DNA from: Bacteroides sp. AN502(2024)
GTDB taxonomy: Bacteria > Bacteroidota > Bacteroidia > Bacteroidales > Bacteroidaceae
Direction: 5' to 3'
DNA length: 64,000 nt
Assembly: GCF_041227145.1 (NCBI RefSeq)
Contig: NZ_JBGFSP010000003.1
Span: forward strand, 744,001 to 808,000
Below are positions 9,519 through 17,866 of the stretch, in pieces (position 1 is the stretch's first letter; the number at the start of each line of letters is the position of its first letter). The notes under the pieces were generated by a model. That model searched no databases and had not been told where the DNA came from. It was given only the letters and a program-made list of their open reading frames with translations. A program made the position numbers and the translations under genes.

Positions 9519-11810
9519 ATGGCTAAAATAACGAAAGAAGCCGCTTTGCTCTATCACTCACAGGGCAAACCCGGCAAGATTGAGGTAGTGCCTACCAAAC
9601 CTTACAGTACACAAACCGACTTATCACTCGCATATTCTCCCGGTGTAGCAGAACCTTGCCTCGAAATAGAAAAGCATCCGCAAGACGCGTATAAATACAC
9701 GGCTAAAGGCAATCTGGTAGCTGTTATTTCCAACGGTACAGCTGTACTCGGACTGGGTGATATAGGTGCATTGAGCGGCAAACCTGTAATGGAAGGGAAA
9801 GGCCTGCTTTTCAAGATTTACGCAGGTATCGATGTTTTCGACATCGAAGTGGATGAAAAAGATCCGGAGAAATTCATTGCGGCAGTAAAGGCTATTGCTC
9901 CTACTTTCGGAGGTATCAACCTGGAAGACATCAAGGCTCCCGAATGTTTTGAAATCGAGCGTCGTCTGAAAGAAGAATTGGATATTCCTGTCATGCACGA
10001 CGACCAGCACGGTACTGCTATTATCTCCAGCGCCGGTTTGGTAAATGCCTTGCAGGTGGCCGGAAAGAAAATCGAAGATGTAAAAATCGTAGTGAACGGT
10101 GCCGGTGCATCAGCCGTATCTTGTACTAAATTGTATGTATCACTGGGTGCACGTCTCGAAAACATTGTCATGCTGGATAGCAAAGGAGTTATCAGCAAGA
10201 CACGCACAGACCTGAACGAACAGAAAAGATATTTTGCAACCGACCGCACGGATATCCACACGCTGGAAGAGGCAATCAAAGGAGCGGATGTATTCCTCGG
10301 CCTGTCAAGAGGAAACGTGTTAAGCCAGGAGATGGTACGCAGCATGGCTCCGATGCCGATTGTGTTCGCATTGGCCAATCCTACACCGGAGATCTCTTAC
10401 GAAGATGCCATGGCAGCACGTCCTGACGTGCTGATGGCTACCGGACGTTCCGACTATCCGAACCAGATTAATAATGTAATCGGTTTCCCGTATATCTTCC
10501 GCGGTGCTTTGGACACGCAAGCAAAAGCAATCAACGAAGAAATGAAAATTGCAGCCGTACGCGCTATCGCCAACTTGGCCAAACAGCCGGTACCCGATGT
10601 AGTCAACGAAGCATACCACGTAAACAATCTTTCTTTCGGTCCGGAATACTTTATCCCCAAACCGGTAGATCCGCGTCTTATCACCGAGGTTTCCTGTGCA
10701 GTAGCCAAAGCCGCTATGGAAAGCGGAGTGGCTCGCACAGAAATCAAAGACTGGGATGCCTACTGTGTTCACCTGCGCGAATTGATGGGCTACGAATCCA
10801 AACTGACCCGCCAACTGTATGATACGGCCCGCCGTTCACCGCAACGTGTCGTGTTCGCCGAAGGCATCCATCCGAATATGCTGAAAGCTGCCGTTGAAGC
10901 AAAAGCCGAAGGCATCTGCCATCCTATCTTATTAGGAAACGATGAAGCCATCGGCAAACTGGCGGCAGAGCTCGATCTCAGCCTCGAAGGAGTTGAAATC
11001 GTCAATCTCCGACACCCGGACGAATCGGGACGTCGCGAACGTTACGCACGCATCCTTGCAGAAAAACGTGCACGCGAAGGCTTTACCTATGAAGAAGCCA
11101 ACGATAAGATGTTCGAACGCAATTACTTCGGTATGATGATGGTGGAAACCGGAGATGCGGATGCTTTCATCACCGGACTTTATACAAGATATAGCAATAC
11201 GATCAAAGTGGCCAAGGAAGTAATCGGTATCCAGCCGGACTTCAAACACTTCGGAACCATGCATATCCTGAACTCCAAGAAAGGTACTTACTTCCTGGCA
11301 GACACACTGATCAACCGCCACCCGGATACGGAAACATTGATCGACATCGCCAAGCTGGCTGATAAAACAGTTCGCTTCTTCAATCACACACCGGTTATTT
11401 CCATGTTGTCATACTCCAACTTCGGTGCTGATACTGCAGGTAGCCCTGTAAAAGTGCACGAAGCTGTTGCCTATATGCAGGAAGAATATCCGGAACTGGC
11501 TATCGACGGCGAGATGCAGGTTAACTTTGCCATGAACCGCGAATTGCGTGATGCCAAATATCCGTTTAACCGTCTGAAAGGCAAAGATGTAAATACATTA
11601 ATATTCCCGAATTTGAGTTCGGCAAACGCCGGTTACAAGCTATTGCAGGCAATGGATCCGGATACGGAATTCATCGGTCCTATCCAGATGGGGTTGAACA
11701 AACCCATTCATTTCACCGATTTCGAAAGCTCCGTCCGCGACATTGTGAATATCACAGCCGTAGCCGTGATCGATGCTGTCGTTGATAAAAAGAAAAGAGC
11801 AGGCAAATGA
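9519..11810 (+). CDS. maeB: NADP-type malic enzyme with C-terminal phosphotransacetylase domain
   Basis: Oxidative decarboxylation of malate to pyruvate. The 763 residues comprise a malic-enzyme part (about 1-415; [20 protein letters not shown] and the Rossmann GAGASAVSC) and a PTA-like part (about 430-763; [12 protein letters not shown] onward). In MaeB proteins the PTA part is usually regulatory rather than catalytic. The ATG at 9519 is preferred because the alternative TTG at 9477 lies within the -7 promoter element. The stop overlaps the start of a small membrane-protein ORF by ATGA. It probably supplies pyruvate and reducing power in central metabolism. Confidence 0.93.
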   Translation: MAKITKEAALLYHSQGKPGKIEVVPTKPYSTQTDLSLAYSPGVAEPCLEIEKHPQDAYKYTAKGNLVAVISNGTAVLGLGDIGALSGKPVMEGKGLLFKIYAGIDVFDIEVDEKDPEKFIAAVKAIAPTFGGINLEDIKAPECFEIERRLKEELDIPVMHDDQHGTAIISSAGLVNALQVAGKKIEDVKIVVNGAGASAVSCTKLYVSLGARLENIVMLDSKGVISKTRTDLNEQKRYFATDRTDIHTLEEAIKGADVFLGLSRGNVLSQEMVRSMAPMPIVFALANPTPEISYEDAMAARPDVLMATGRSDYPNQINNVIGFPYIFRGALDTQAKAINEEMKIAAVRAIANLAKQPVPDVVNEAYHVNNLSFGPEYFIPKPVDPRLITEVSCAVAKAAMESGVARTEIKDWDAYCVHLRELMGYESKLTRQLYDTARRSPQRVVFAEGIHPNMLKAAVEAKAEGICHPILLGNDEAIGKLAAELDLSLEGVEIVNLRHPDESGRRERYARILAEKRAREGFTYEEANDKMFERNYFGMMMVETGDADAFITGLYTRYSNTIKVAKEVIGIQPDFKHFGTMHILNSKKGTYFLADTLINRHPDTETLIDIAKLADKTVRFFNHTPVISMLSYSNFGADTAGSPVKVHEAVAYMQEEYPELAIDGEMQVNFAMNRELRDAKYPFNRLKGKDVNTLIFPNLSSANAGYKLLQAMDPDTEFIGPIQMGLNKPIHFTDFESSVRDIVNITAVAVIDAVVDKKKRAGK

Positions 11811-11983
11811 AACGTCCGTTATCCCAATCACAAATAGTTTGCATCAGCCTGCTTTGGTTGGCGCTTTGCTATCTGGTTCTGACAAAAGCCGAACGGATTG
11901 ACGGAATGACGCTCATCATGCTTGCCCTTTCGGCAGCATTAGTGTTTATCCCTGTCTATAAGTCGATTAAAAGGAACAAATAA
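11807..11983 (+). CDS. Small two-helix membrane protein
   Basis: A 58-residue ORF whose ATG overlaps the malic-enzyme TGA stop (ATGA), a common sign of translational coupling. It has a basic N-terminus (MKRPLSQ), a hydrophobic segment (about 10-27), a short polar loop (TKAERIDG) and a second hydrophobic segment (about 34-51), then a basic end (KSIKRNK). This pattern suggests a two-helix inner-membrane hairpin with both ends in the cytoplasm. A rho-independent terminator follows within 25 bases, so it closes the transcription unit. No family recognised. Confidence 0.65.
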   Translation: MKRPLSQSQIVCISLLWLALCYLVLTKAERIDGMTLIMLALSAALVFIPVYKSIKRNK

Positions 11984-12004
11984 ATATCTTTTTTTCTGTT
12001 TCCA

Positions 12005-12048
12005 ATGCGATAAAATATCAAAATTGATGTTTTATCGCATTTTTATTT
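12005..12048 (+). terminator. Rho-independent terminator after the maeB operon
   Basis: Inverted repeat ATGCGATAAAAT / GTTTTATCGCAT (12005-12016 and 12029-12040) followed by TTTTATTT. It lies just after the small membrane-protein ORF. Confidence 0.85.
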
Positions 12049-12056
12049 ATAAAATG

Positions 12057-12087
12057 TTTGATAGTTTAATTTTTATCTTTACTTTTG
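12057..12087 (+). promoter_or_regulatory. Promoter of the first glutamate dehydrogenase gene
   Basis: TTTG at 12057-12060 and TACTTTTG at 12080-12087 are separated by 19 bases, an exact fit to the Bacteroides -33/-7 consensus. This predicts a 5' leader of about 140 bases before the ATG at 12231. Confidence 0.8.
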
Positions 12088-12230
12088 CAACCGAAAACAG
12101 AGATTTGATGTACACACATATAGATGTGCAAGCCTGCTATAGAGCACCAAAGCACATAGTCAAACGGTATATGAACAAATTGTCAAATTAGCACATTATT
12201 TATATCAACCAATTAAAGAAAAAAAAGATT

Positions 12231-13565
12231 ATGAATGCAGCAAAGGTATTAGACGAGCTAAAAAGAAGATTTCCCAATGAACCGGAGTATCATCAGGCAG
12301 TAGAAGAAGTACTTTCTACGATTGAAGAAGAATACAACAAACACCCGGAGTTTGATAAAGTAAACCTGATCGAACGTTTGTGTATTCCTGATAGAGTATA
12401 TCAGTTCCGCGTGACTTGGATGGACGATAAAGGAAATATTCAGACCAACATGGGTTACCGTGTTCAACATAACAACGCCATCGGTCCTTACAAAGGCGGT
12501 ATCCGTTTCCACTCATCTGTAAACCTTTCTATCTTGAAGTTCCTTGCCTTTGAACAGACATTCAAAAACTCACTGACCACTCTGCCGATGGGTGGTGGAA
12601 AAGGTGGTTCCGACTTCTCTCCTCGTGGAAAGTCAAATGCAGAAGTAATGCGTTTCGTACAGGCATTCATGCTGGAACTGTGGCGTCACGTCGGTCCTGA
12701 GACAGACGTTCCTGCCGGTGACATCGGTGTTGGTGGCCGCGAAGTAGGTTTCATGTTCGGTATGTACAAGAAACTGTCCCATGAATTCACCGGGACATTC
12801 ACAGGGAAAGGTCGTGAATTCGGCGGTTCACTGATTCGTCCGGAAGCTACCGGTTACGGCAACATCTACTTCCTGATGGAAATGCTGAAGAGAAAAGGCA
12901 CTGATTTGAAAGGCAAAGTTTGCCTGGTTTCCGGCTCCGGCAACGTGGCTCAATACACCATCGAAAAAGTAATCGAGCTGGGTGGTAAAGTGGTTACCTG
13001 CTCCGACTCTGACGGTTACATCTACGATCCGGACGGTATCGACCGCGAAAAGCTGGATTACATCATGGAACTGAAGAATCTGTATCGTGGCCGTATCCGT
13101 GAATATGCAGAAAAATATGGTTGCAAATATGTAGAAGGAGCTAAACCTTGGGGTGAAAAATGTGATATCGCCCTTCCTTCCGCCACCCAAAACGAATTGA
13201 ATGGCGACCACGCTCGTCAGTTGGTAGCAAACGGCTGTATCGCTGTATCCGAAGGTGCTAACATGCCCTCCACTCCGGAAGCTATCAAAGTGTTCCAGGA
13301 TGCCAAGATCCTTTACGCTCCGGGTAAAGCAGCCAACGCCGGTGGTGTATCGGTATCCGGCCTTGAAATGACTCAAAACTCCATCAAATTAGGCTGGAGC
13401 GCTGAAGAGGTAGACGAAAAGCTGAAAAGCATCATGAAGAATATCCACGAAGCTTGCGTTCAATACGGTACGGAAGACGACGGATACGTAAACTATGTGA
13501 AAGGTGCCAACGTAGCCGGATTCATGAAGGTTGCCAAAGCAATGATGGCACAAGGTATCGTATAA
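12231..13565 (+). CDS. gdhA: Glutamate dehydrogenase, NADP-type signature
   Basis: Interconverts glutamate with 2-oxoglutarate and ammonium. The 444 residues match the hexameric bacterial family (about 445). The substrate-binding GPYKGGIRFH and catalytic-lysine region PMGGGKGGSDF (Lys about 124) are intact. The nucleotide site reads SGSGNVAQYTIEKV...CSDSDG, close to the NADP-dependent E. coli enzyme, so an assimilatory role is likely. It has its own promoter and terminator. A paralogue with a different signature lies 9 kb downstream. The symbol is by analogy. Confidence 0.93.
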   Translation: MNAAKVLDELKRRFPNEPEYHQAVEEVLSTIEEEYNKHPEFDKVNLIERLCIPDRVYQFRVTWMDDKGNIQTNMGYRVQHNNAIGPYKGGIRFHSSVNLSILKFLAFEQTFKNSLTTLPMGGGKGGSDFSPRGKSNAEVMRFVQAFMLELWRHVGPETDVPAGDIGVGGREVGFMFGMYKKLSHEFTGTFTGKGREFGGSLIRPEATGYGNIYFLMEMLKRKGTDLKGKVCLVSGSGNVAQYTIEKVIELGGKVVTCSDSDGYIYDPDGIDREKLDYIMELKNLYRGRIREYAEKYGCKYVEGAKPWGEKCDIALPSATQNELNGDHARQLVANGCIAVSEGANMPSTPEAIKVFQDAKILYAPGKAANAGGVSVSGLEMTQNSIKLGWSAEEVDEKLKSIMKNIHEACVQYGTEDDGYVNYVKGANVAGFMKVAKAMMAQGIV

Positions 13566-13601
13566 TCAGCCAGAGAGATATAAGCTATAGTTTATTTACA
13601 A

Positions 13602-13637
13602 GCTCCCGTCTTCCGAAAAGAAGTACGGGAGTTTTTT
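13602..13637 (+). terminator. Rho-independent terminator after gdhA
   Basis: CTCCCGT...ACGGGAG stem with loop, followed by a run of seven T. It separates gdhA from the following lipoprotein gene. Confidence 0.88.
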
Positions 13638-13672
13638 TATGTAAAAATCACCTGAAGTTCATTCAAAATCCG

Positions 13673-13680
13673 TATCTTTG
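13673..13680 (+). promoter_or_regulatory. Candidate -7 element for the PCMD lipoprotein gene
   Basis: TATCTTTG matches TAnnTTTG, 33 bases before the ATG at 13714 and directly after the gdhA terminator. No convincing -33 box was seen. Confidence 0.5.
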
Positions 13681-13713
13681 TTCCTCACAATTAACTAATT
13701 CATACTATATAAG

Positions 13714-14853
13714 ATGAAATTTACCCATGTATTAGCCACAGCACTGTTATCTTTGTTAAGTACTGCATGCATACAAAACGAAGAGCCGAATACGGAGGCA
13801 GACATTTTAAAATGTATTCTACCCAAAGAGATATTCGAATATGACCATACAAACTATTACGAACCTTACGATGAATCCATCAATGCCTACCCGCTGTATA
13901 TCAGTGTAAACAGCAAAGCAACCCTTACACAACTGGCTCCGGAATTTGTATTGACAGAAGGTGCCACCATCGAACCGGCAAGTGGAAGTGTCCATGACTT
14001 CACTCGTCCCGTACGTTACACCGTTACTTCAGCCGACGGTCAATGGCATCGTACTTATTCTGTCAGCATTTCAGATGATCTGCAACTGCTCCCCACCCGA
14101 TTTCATTTCGAGAACCTGAGCTCCAAAAGCACCAAGTACCACATCTTCTACGAAGAGAATAAAGCAGAAAGTGAATTTATGGAATGGGCCAGTGCCAACC
14201 AAGGATATGTACTGGTGTCCGGAGGCAGCCCTGCGGAAGAATACCCCACTTCACAAGCCGGTGGAGGATATGAAAGCGATAAATGTGTCAAACTGGTCAC
14301 TAAATCGACCGGAGGATTAGGCGATCTTGTCAACGCTCCTTTGGCGGCAGGAAACCTTTTCATCGGAACGTTCAATTTCAATTCTGCTGTCAGCGATCCT
14401 TTGAAATCAACCACCATCGGAAAAATATTCCACAAGAAGCCGCTTCGTCTGAAAGGGTATTACAAATACAAGGCAGGAAGTACGTATATGGATGGGAAAA
14501 ACGAGATACCGGGACAAAAAGATAATTTTACCGTGTATGGCATCTTCTACCGAACGGATGAGACACTTCATGCCATGGATGGATATCTGGCCATCAATGA
14601 GTTCAAAGATCCACACATGGTAGCATTGGCACTTCTTCCGGAAAAAGAGAGAAAAGAAACGGATCAATGGACCGAATTCGACATACCGTTCGATTACGAT
14701 AAGTATGGAAAAGGGGTAGACATGGAAGCTTTATCACGCGGAGAGTACAAGATAAGCATCGTACTTTCTGCCAGCAAAGATGGAGACCGTTTCAAAGGGG
14801 CAATAGGAAGTACACTTTATGTAGATGAACTGGAATTAGTTTGTGAAGAATAA
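13714..14853 (+). CDS. PCMD-type surface lipoprotein
   Basis: A 379-residue predicted lipoprotein. The signal peptide ends with a lipobox at STAC (cysteine about 19), followed by QNEEP, an acidic run that in Bacteroides favours surface display. Residues about 35-120 look like a small Ig-like sandwich (TLTQLAPEFVLTEGATIEP, YTVTSADGQWHRTYSVSI). The rest resembles the putative carbohydrate-metabolism domain (PCMD), with a beta-sandwich rich in aromatic residues. It is followed 16 bases later by a barrel protein, so the two may work together at the outer membrane. Function unproven; the family assignment is from memory of the pattern. Confidence 0.75.
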   Translation: MKFTHVLATALLSLLSTACIQNEEPNTEADILKCILPKEIFEYDHTNYYEPYDESINAYPLYISVNSKATLTQLAPEFVLTEGATIEPASGSVHDFTRPVRYTVTSADGQWHRTYSVSISDDLQLLPTRFHFENLSSKSTKYHIFYEENKAESEFMEWASANQGYVLVSGGSPAEEYPTSQAGGGYESDKCVKLVTKSTGGLGDLVNAPLAAGNLFIGTFNFNSAVSDPLKSTTIGKIFHKKPLRLKGYYKYKAGSTYMDGKNEIPGQKDNFTVYGIFYRTDETLHAMDGYLAINEFKDPHMVALALLPEKERKETDQWTEFDIPFDYDKYGKGVDMEALSRGEYKISIVLSASKDGDRFKGAIGSTLYVDELELVCEE

Positions 14854-14869
14854 CCTAAAAATAGAACTT

Positions 14870-15655
14870 ATGATACAAAGAAACCTATACATAGCTTTTA
14901 TACTTACAATGATTGGCATGTGTTCCGTCTCTGCGCAGACCAACCGAACCACCACCCTGATTAATGCAGCACTGCACGGCTGGGAGTACGAAGTAAAAGC
15001 CGGATTCAGTATCGGTGGAACCTCTCCTATTCCTTTGCCACCGGAAATACGTTCCATCAACTCCTATAACCCGTCATTAGCCATCAATTTGGAAGGGAAT
15101 ATGACAAAATGGATAGGACCTGAGAAGAAATGGGGGATCGTCACCGGAATCCGCTTGGAAAGCCGCAAGATGAAGACGGATGCTACCGTAAAGAATTACA
15201 ATATGGAAATCATCGCCAGCGATGGCGGACGATTGAAAGGAAACTGGACCGGAAGAGTCAGCACGAATGTAAACAATTCATATCTTACCTTACCGGTATT
15301 GGCAGCTTACAAAATAGACGACCGTTGGCATATAAAAGCCGGTGTATATGTATCCTACACATTGGAAAGAGATTTTTCGGGAGATGTATACGACGGATAT
15401 CTGCGTGAAGGAGATCCTACCGGAGATAAAGTTTCAATTGAAGGTGGAAAAAGTGCGAAGTATGATTTTTCGGAAGAACTTCGTCATTTTCAATGGGGAG
15501 TTCAGGCAGGAGCGGACTGGTTGGCTTTCAAGCATCTGAAAGTGTATGCCGACCTCACGTGGGGATTGAATGACATCTTCAAGAAAGATTTTAAGACGAT
15601 AAGCTTCGCCATGTATCCCATTTATCTGAATATAGGGTTTGCGTATGCATTCTAA
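14870..15655 (+). CDS. Outer-membrane beta-barrel protein
   Basis: A 261-residue protein from the ATG at 14870. A longer frame starts at 14843 but overlaps the preceding gene and lacks a proper signal peptide start. A signal peptide (MIQRNLYIAFILTMIGMCSVSAQ) is followed by alternating hydrophobic strands typical of small 8- to 10-strand barrels of the PorT/OMP_b-brl class. It ends in an aromatic residue (FAYAF), as expected for barrel assembly. It is probably co-transcribed with the upstream lipoprotein. No specific ligand can be inferred. Confidence 0.78.
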   Translation: MIQRNLYIAFILTMIGMCSVSAQTNRTTTLINAALHGWEYEVKAGFSIGGTSPIPLPPEIRSINSYNPSLAINLEGNMTKWIGPEKKWGIVTGIRLESRKMKTDATVKNYNMEIIASDGGRLKGNWTGRVSTNVNNSYLTLPVLAAYKIDDRWHIKAGVYVSYTLERDFSGDVYDGYLREGDPTGDKVSIEGGKSAKYDFSEELRHFQWGVQAGADWLAFKHLKVYADLTWGLNDIFKKDFKTISFAMYPIYLNIGFAYAF

Positions 15656-15671
15656 CCGTTTTTACTTGGCT

Positions 15672-15730
15672 AAAGCATAGCTTTTGACTGACTAAAGCTA
15701 TGCTTTTCATACCCTAAAGCTATGCTTTAG
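15672..15730. repeat. Triple palindromic AAAGC(A/T)TAGCTTT-type boxes
   Basis: Three related boxes occur in 59 bases just after the barrel gene: AAAGCATAGCTTTT (15672), TAAAGCTATGCTTTT (15693) and the perfect palindrome CTAAAGCTATGCTTTAG (15714). Neighbouring boxes can pair with each other, so a terminator role is possible, but no clean T-run follows. Confidence 0.7.
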
Positions 15731-15887
15731 AAAGCTATATCAGAGAGAGATTCGTTCCGAAAGTTTGCAGCAGAGTAAATCCAACATCCGCGGGTTGGAT
15801 GGTGCTATGGCTACTGCAAAGCGGTTTGATGCACCAACGAGTGTTATTACCACTCTCTCCCCTATTGATTTCGTCAATTCCTCTTTC

Positions 15888-15984
15888 AACCTATCACCAT
15901 CGTTCTGAAACTCTTTGTTCATCGTATTTACAGAGCGGTGATAGGTTGGTGTTAACCTATCACCCGCATCTATCACCTATCACC
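15888..15984. repeat. CCTATCACC box cluster
   Basis: The word AACCTATCACC occurs at 15888 and 15954. The shorter CTATCACC recurs twice in tandem at about 15970-15984. The reverse complement GGTGATAGGTT is at 15937-15947, forming a hairpin with the copy at 15954. The 15656-16073 gap holds no convincing gene: a 78-codon minus-strand frame crosses these repeats and looks like chance. Confidence 0.65.
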
Positions 15985-16112
15985 GCCTATTTTTTGAAAA
16001 CCCGATTTGTTTCAAGATGTTTCAATTGCTTGAAACACTTTGTTTTGCACCTTGAACTGTCTTATACGGATTTAGGTTGACACCTTTTTAGAGACATAAA
16101 AAAAGAAAAATT

Positions 16113-16490
16113 ATGTCTAAATTATCTCGTAAGATTTATTCTGAGACTTTCAAATTGGAAGTTCTCCGTGATTACTTCAGTAGCGGTTTGTCAATGTTTG
16201 CTACTGCCAAGAAATGGGGTTTACCCAACCATACTTATATTCTGCGTTGGCAAAAGTGTTATGCAATTGATTCGGATTCCTTATCTTTGTCCCCCGAACT
16301 TCTGTCAGATCTTCAAATGAAAAAGAATCCAAAATCAAAATCTAAAGAAGAACTTCTTGAAGCGGAAAATTTGCGTCTGAGAAAGGCTTTGGAACTTGAA
16401 AAACTTCGTTCCCATGCCTTTGAAAGACTGATTGAACTCACAGAAAGAGAAGAAGGGATTTCCATCTTAAAAAAAGATGGTGCCAAATAG
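16113..16490 (+). CDS. IS3-family OrfA (HTH DNA-binding part of transposase)
   Basis: 125 residues. The N-terminal helix-turn-helix (YSETFKLEVLRDYFSSG...TAKKWGLPNHTYILRW) recognises the element ends. It is followed by a leucine-rich coiled coil (ELLEAENLRLRKALELEKLR) used for multimerisation. Near its end, an A7G run (16469-16476, read as A AAA AAA G) is a classic -1 slippery site. The orfB frame is the -1 frame and is open back to this site, so a fused OrfAB transposase should be made by programmed frameshifting. Confidence 0.9.
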   Translation: MSKLSRKIYSETFKLEVLRDYFSSGLSMFATAKKWGLPNHTYILRWQKCYAIDSDSLSLSPELLSDLQMKKNPKSKSKEELLEAENLRLRKALELEKLRSHAFERLIELTEREEGISILKKDGAK

Positions 16491-16525
16491 TCACCGGCCT
16501 TCGTGAAGAGTTTCCTCACATCAGT

Positions 16526-17368
16526 GTGAAAACCCTTTGCGGACTGTTTGGCATGTCTTCCCAGGCCTATTACAAAAAGAAAAAAAATCTTTTGTCGCGT
16601 CATCAGATCAGAACAGCCATCTTGGATGCCGTCTTCTTCTACCGCTCAAAGGCTCCGGGCATCGGTGGTTTGAAATTATACCATGAGCTCCGCTCCCTTT
16701 ATGGAAGCGAGATAACCGGAGGGCGGGATGCCTTCCTTCATCTGCTGCGTTCGGAACGCCTTATGCTGCCCCCGAAGAAACCCAGGCATACGACGGACTC
16801 CCACCATCTTTACAAGAAGTATCCGAATCTGATCAAGGGGGTAACGGCACAATACCCGAACCATATCTGGGTATGTGACATCACTTACATCTGGATTGAA
16901 GGTGGCGTATGCTACCTCCATCTTGTAACGGACATGTACTCACATGCCGTTTTAGGATGGGTGCTCTCTCCCAGTTTGCATGCCGAATATACGCTACAGG
17001 CACTGGAACAGGCCATCAATGAGGCCGGAGGTGGCAATCTTTGCGGCACAATCCACCATTCCGACCGGGGGGTACAGTATGCCTGCGATGCCTATATCGA
17101 CACACTGGTCACTCATCATATACGTGTGAGCATGACTGAAGATTACAACCCGACGGACAATGCGGTAGCAGAAAGGATGAATGGCATCCTGAAAACGGAA
17201 TGGATATACGGCATGTCGCTGTTCAGGGATAAAGAGATGGCACGGGAGCAGATTACGCGAATGATTGACTTCTATAATAATGGACGACCGCATATGAGCA
17301 TAGGTATGAAAAAACCCATGGACGTATATCATGGAGAGGTGCCGGGAAAATCATTGTGGAAAAAATAA
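16526..17368 (+). CDS. IS3-family OrfB (DDE integrase domain)
   Basis: 280 residues from a GTG. The frame is open further upstream to the slippery A-run in orfA, so the functional product is probably the OrfAB fusion. The rve-type catalytic core has Asp118 (VCDITYIW), Asp180 (HHSDRG) and Glu216 (NAVAERMNG), the expected D-D-35-E arrangement. An HTH_21-type segment (GIGGLKLYHELR) lies in front. No stop codons or deletions interrupt it. Confidence 0.93.
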   Translation: MKTLCGLFGMSSQAYYKKKKNLLSRHQIRTAILDAVFFYRSKAPGIGGLKLYHELRSLYGSEITGGRDAFLHLLRSERLMLPPKKPRHTTDSHHLYKKYPNLIKGVTAQYPNHIWVCDITYIWIEGGVCYLHLVTDMYSHAVLGWVLSPSLHAEYTLQALEQAINEAGGGNLCGTIHHSDRGVQYACDAYIDTLVTHHIRVSMTEDYNPTDNAVAERMNGILKTEWIYGMSLFRDKEMAREQITRMIDFYNNGRPHMSIGMKKPMDVYHGEVPGKSLWKK

Positions 17369-17645
17369 GGTTCCATATGATAAATAAATACTATATTTGC
17401 GATACCGAGAACCCGGGACATGACGGTTTAAGCCATTGTCTCACAAAAGCCAATAGGGTGTCGAACCCTATTGACTTTTACCGAGAGCCCGAGCACACTC
17501 AGATTTGTCCATTGTTTTTACGTATGACAACTATCTTAGGAGCAAAGGGAAGAAACTAACAACTGTTTTAGTTATGAATAACAGAATGTGACAACTTATT
17601 TAGTAACTAGCCTCTAAAAGTGACAACCATTTCTAGTATAAGTCA

Positions 17646-17780
17646 AACACTTTGTTTCAATATGGTGGAACACTTTGTTTCAATACGGTGAACACTTTGT
17701 TTCAATACGGTGAACACTTTGTTTCAATACGGTGAACACTTTGTTTCAAGCCGCGAAACACTTTGTTTTTGCGCCTTGAA
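17646..17780. repeat. 22-bp tandem repeat AACACTTTGTTTCAATACGGTG
   Basis: Six head-to-tail units: one of 23 bp (17646-17668), three identical 22-bp units (17669-17734), one variant (17735-17756) and a partial unit (17757 on). The tail GAAACACTTTGTTTTTGCGCCTTGAA closely matches sequence on the other side of the IS element (16032-16056). This suggests the insertion landed inside an older array. Units abut without spacers, so it is not a CRISPR. Confidence 0.88.
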
Positions 17781-17801
17781 TACACTCTGCAATACAGCAA
17801 A

Positions 17802-17842
17802 AACAAAAAAGGTTGGAAGCTCCATTCAGCTTCCAACCCTTT
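17802..17842 (-). terminator. Terminator of the minus-strand lipoprotein gene
   Basis: GGTTGGAAGC / GCTTCCAACC perfect 10-bp stem (17811-17820 and 17829-17838). On the minus strand it is followed by a T-rich run. It sits about 30 bases after the stop of the gene at 17867-18862. Confidence 0.85.
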
Positions 17843-17866
17843 TCAGTTCTCAATAAATTCTGTTAT

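Larger units (their letters stand above)
16074..17628 (+). mobile_element. Intact IS3-family insertion sequence
   Basis: A 1555-bp element bounded by imperfect inverted repeats: GGTTGACACCTTTTTAGAG at 16075 and, inverted, CTCTAAAAGTGACAACC ending at 17628. It is flanked by a candidate 4-bp target duplication ATTT (16070-16073 and 17629-17632). Two overlapping-phase reading frames encode OrfA and OrfB with a full DDE triad. Extra TGACAAC words near the right end may be subterminal binding sites. About 260 bases between orfB and the right end contain only a small hairpin (17451-17473) and a -7-like box (17392). It looks recently active. Confidence 0.85.

Noticed and set aside
15740..15976. 78-codon minus-strand ORF in the repeat patch
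   Set aside because: Its sequence follows the CCTATCACC repeats, there is no ribosome-binding site or promoter, and no recognisable fold.
17356..17559. 67-codon ORF after orfB inside the IS element
   Set aside because: It overlaps orfB and crosses a hairpin; it is not a known IS3 accessory gene and has no ribosome-binding site.
17646..17780. CRISPR-like array
   Set aside because: The 22-bp units abut directly with no spacers, and no cas genes are nearby; it is a simple tandem repeat.
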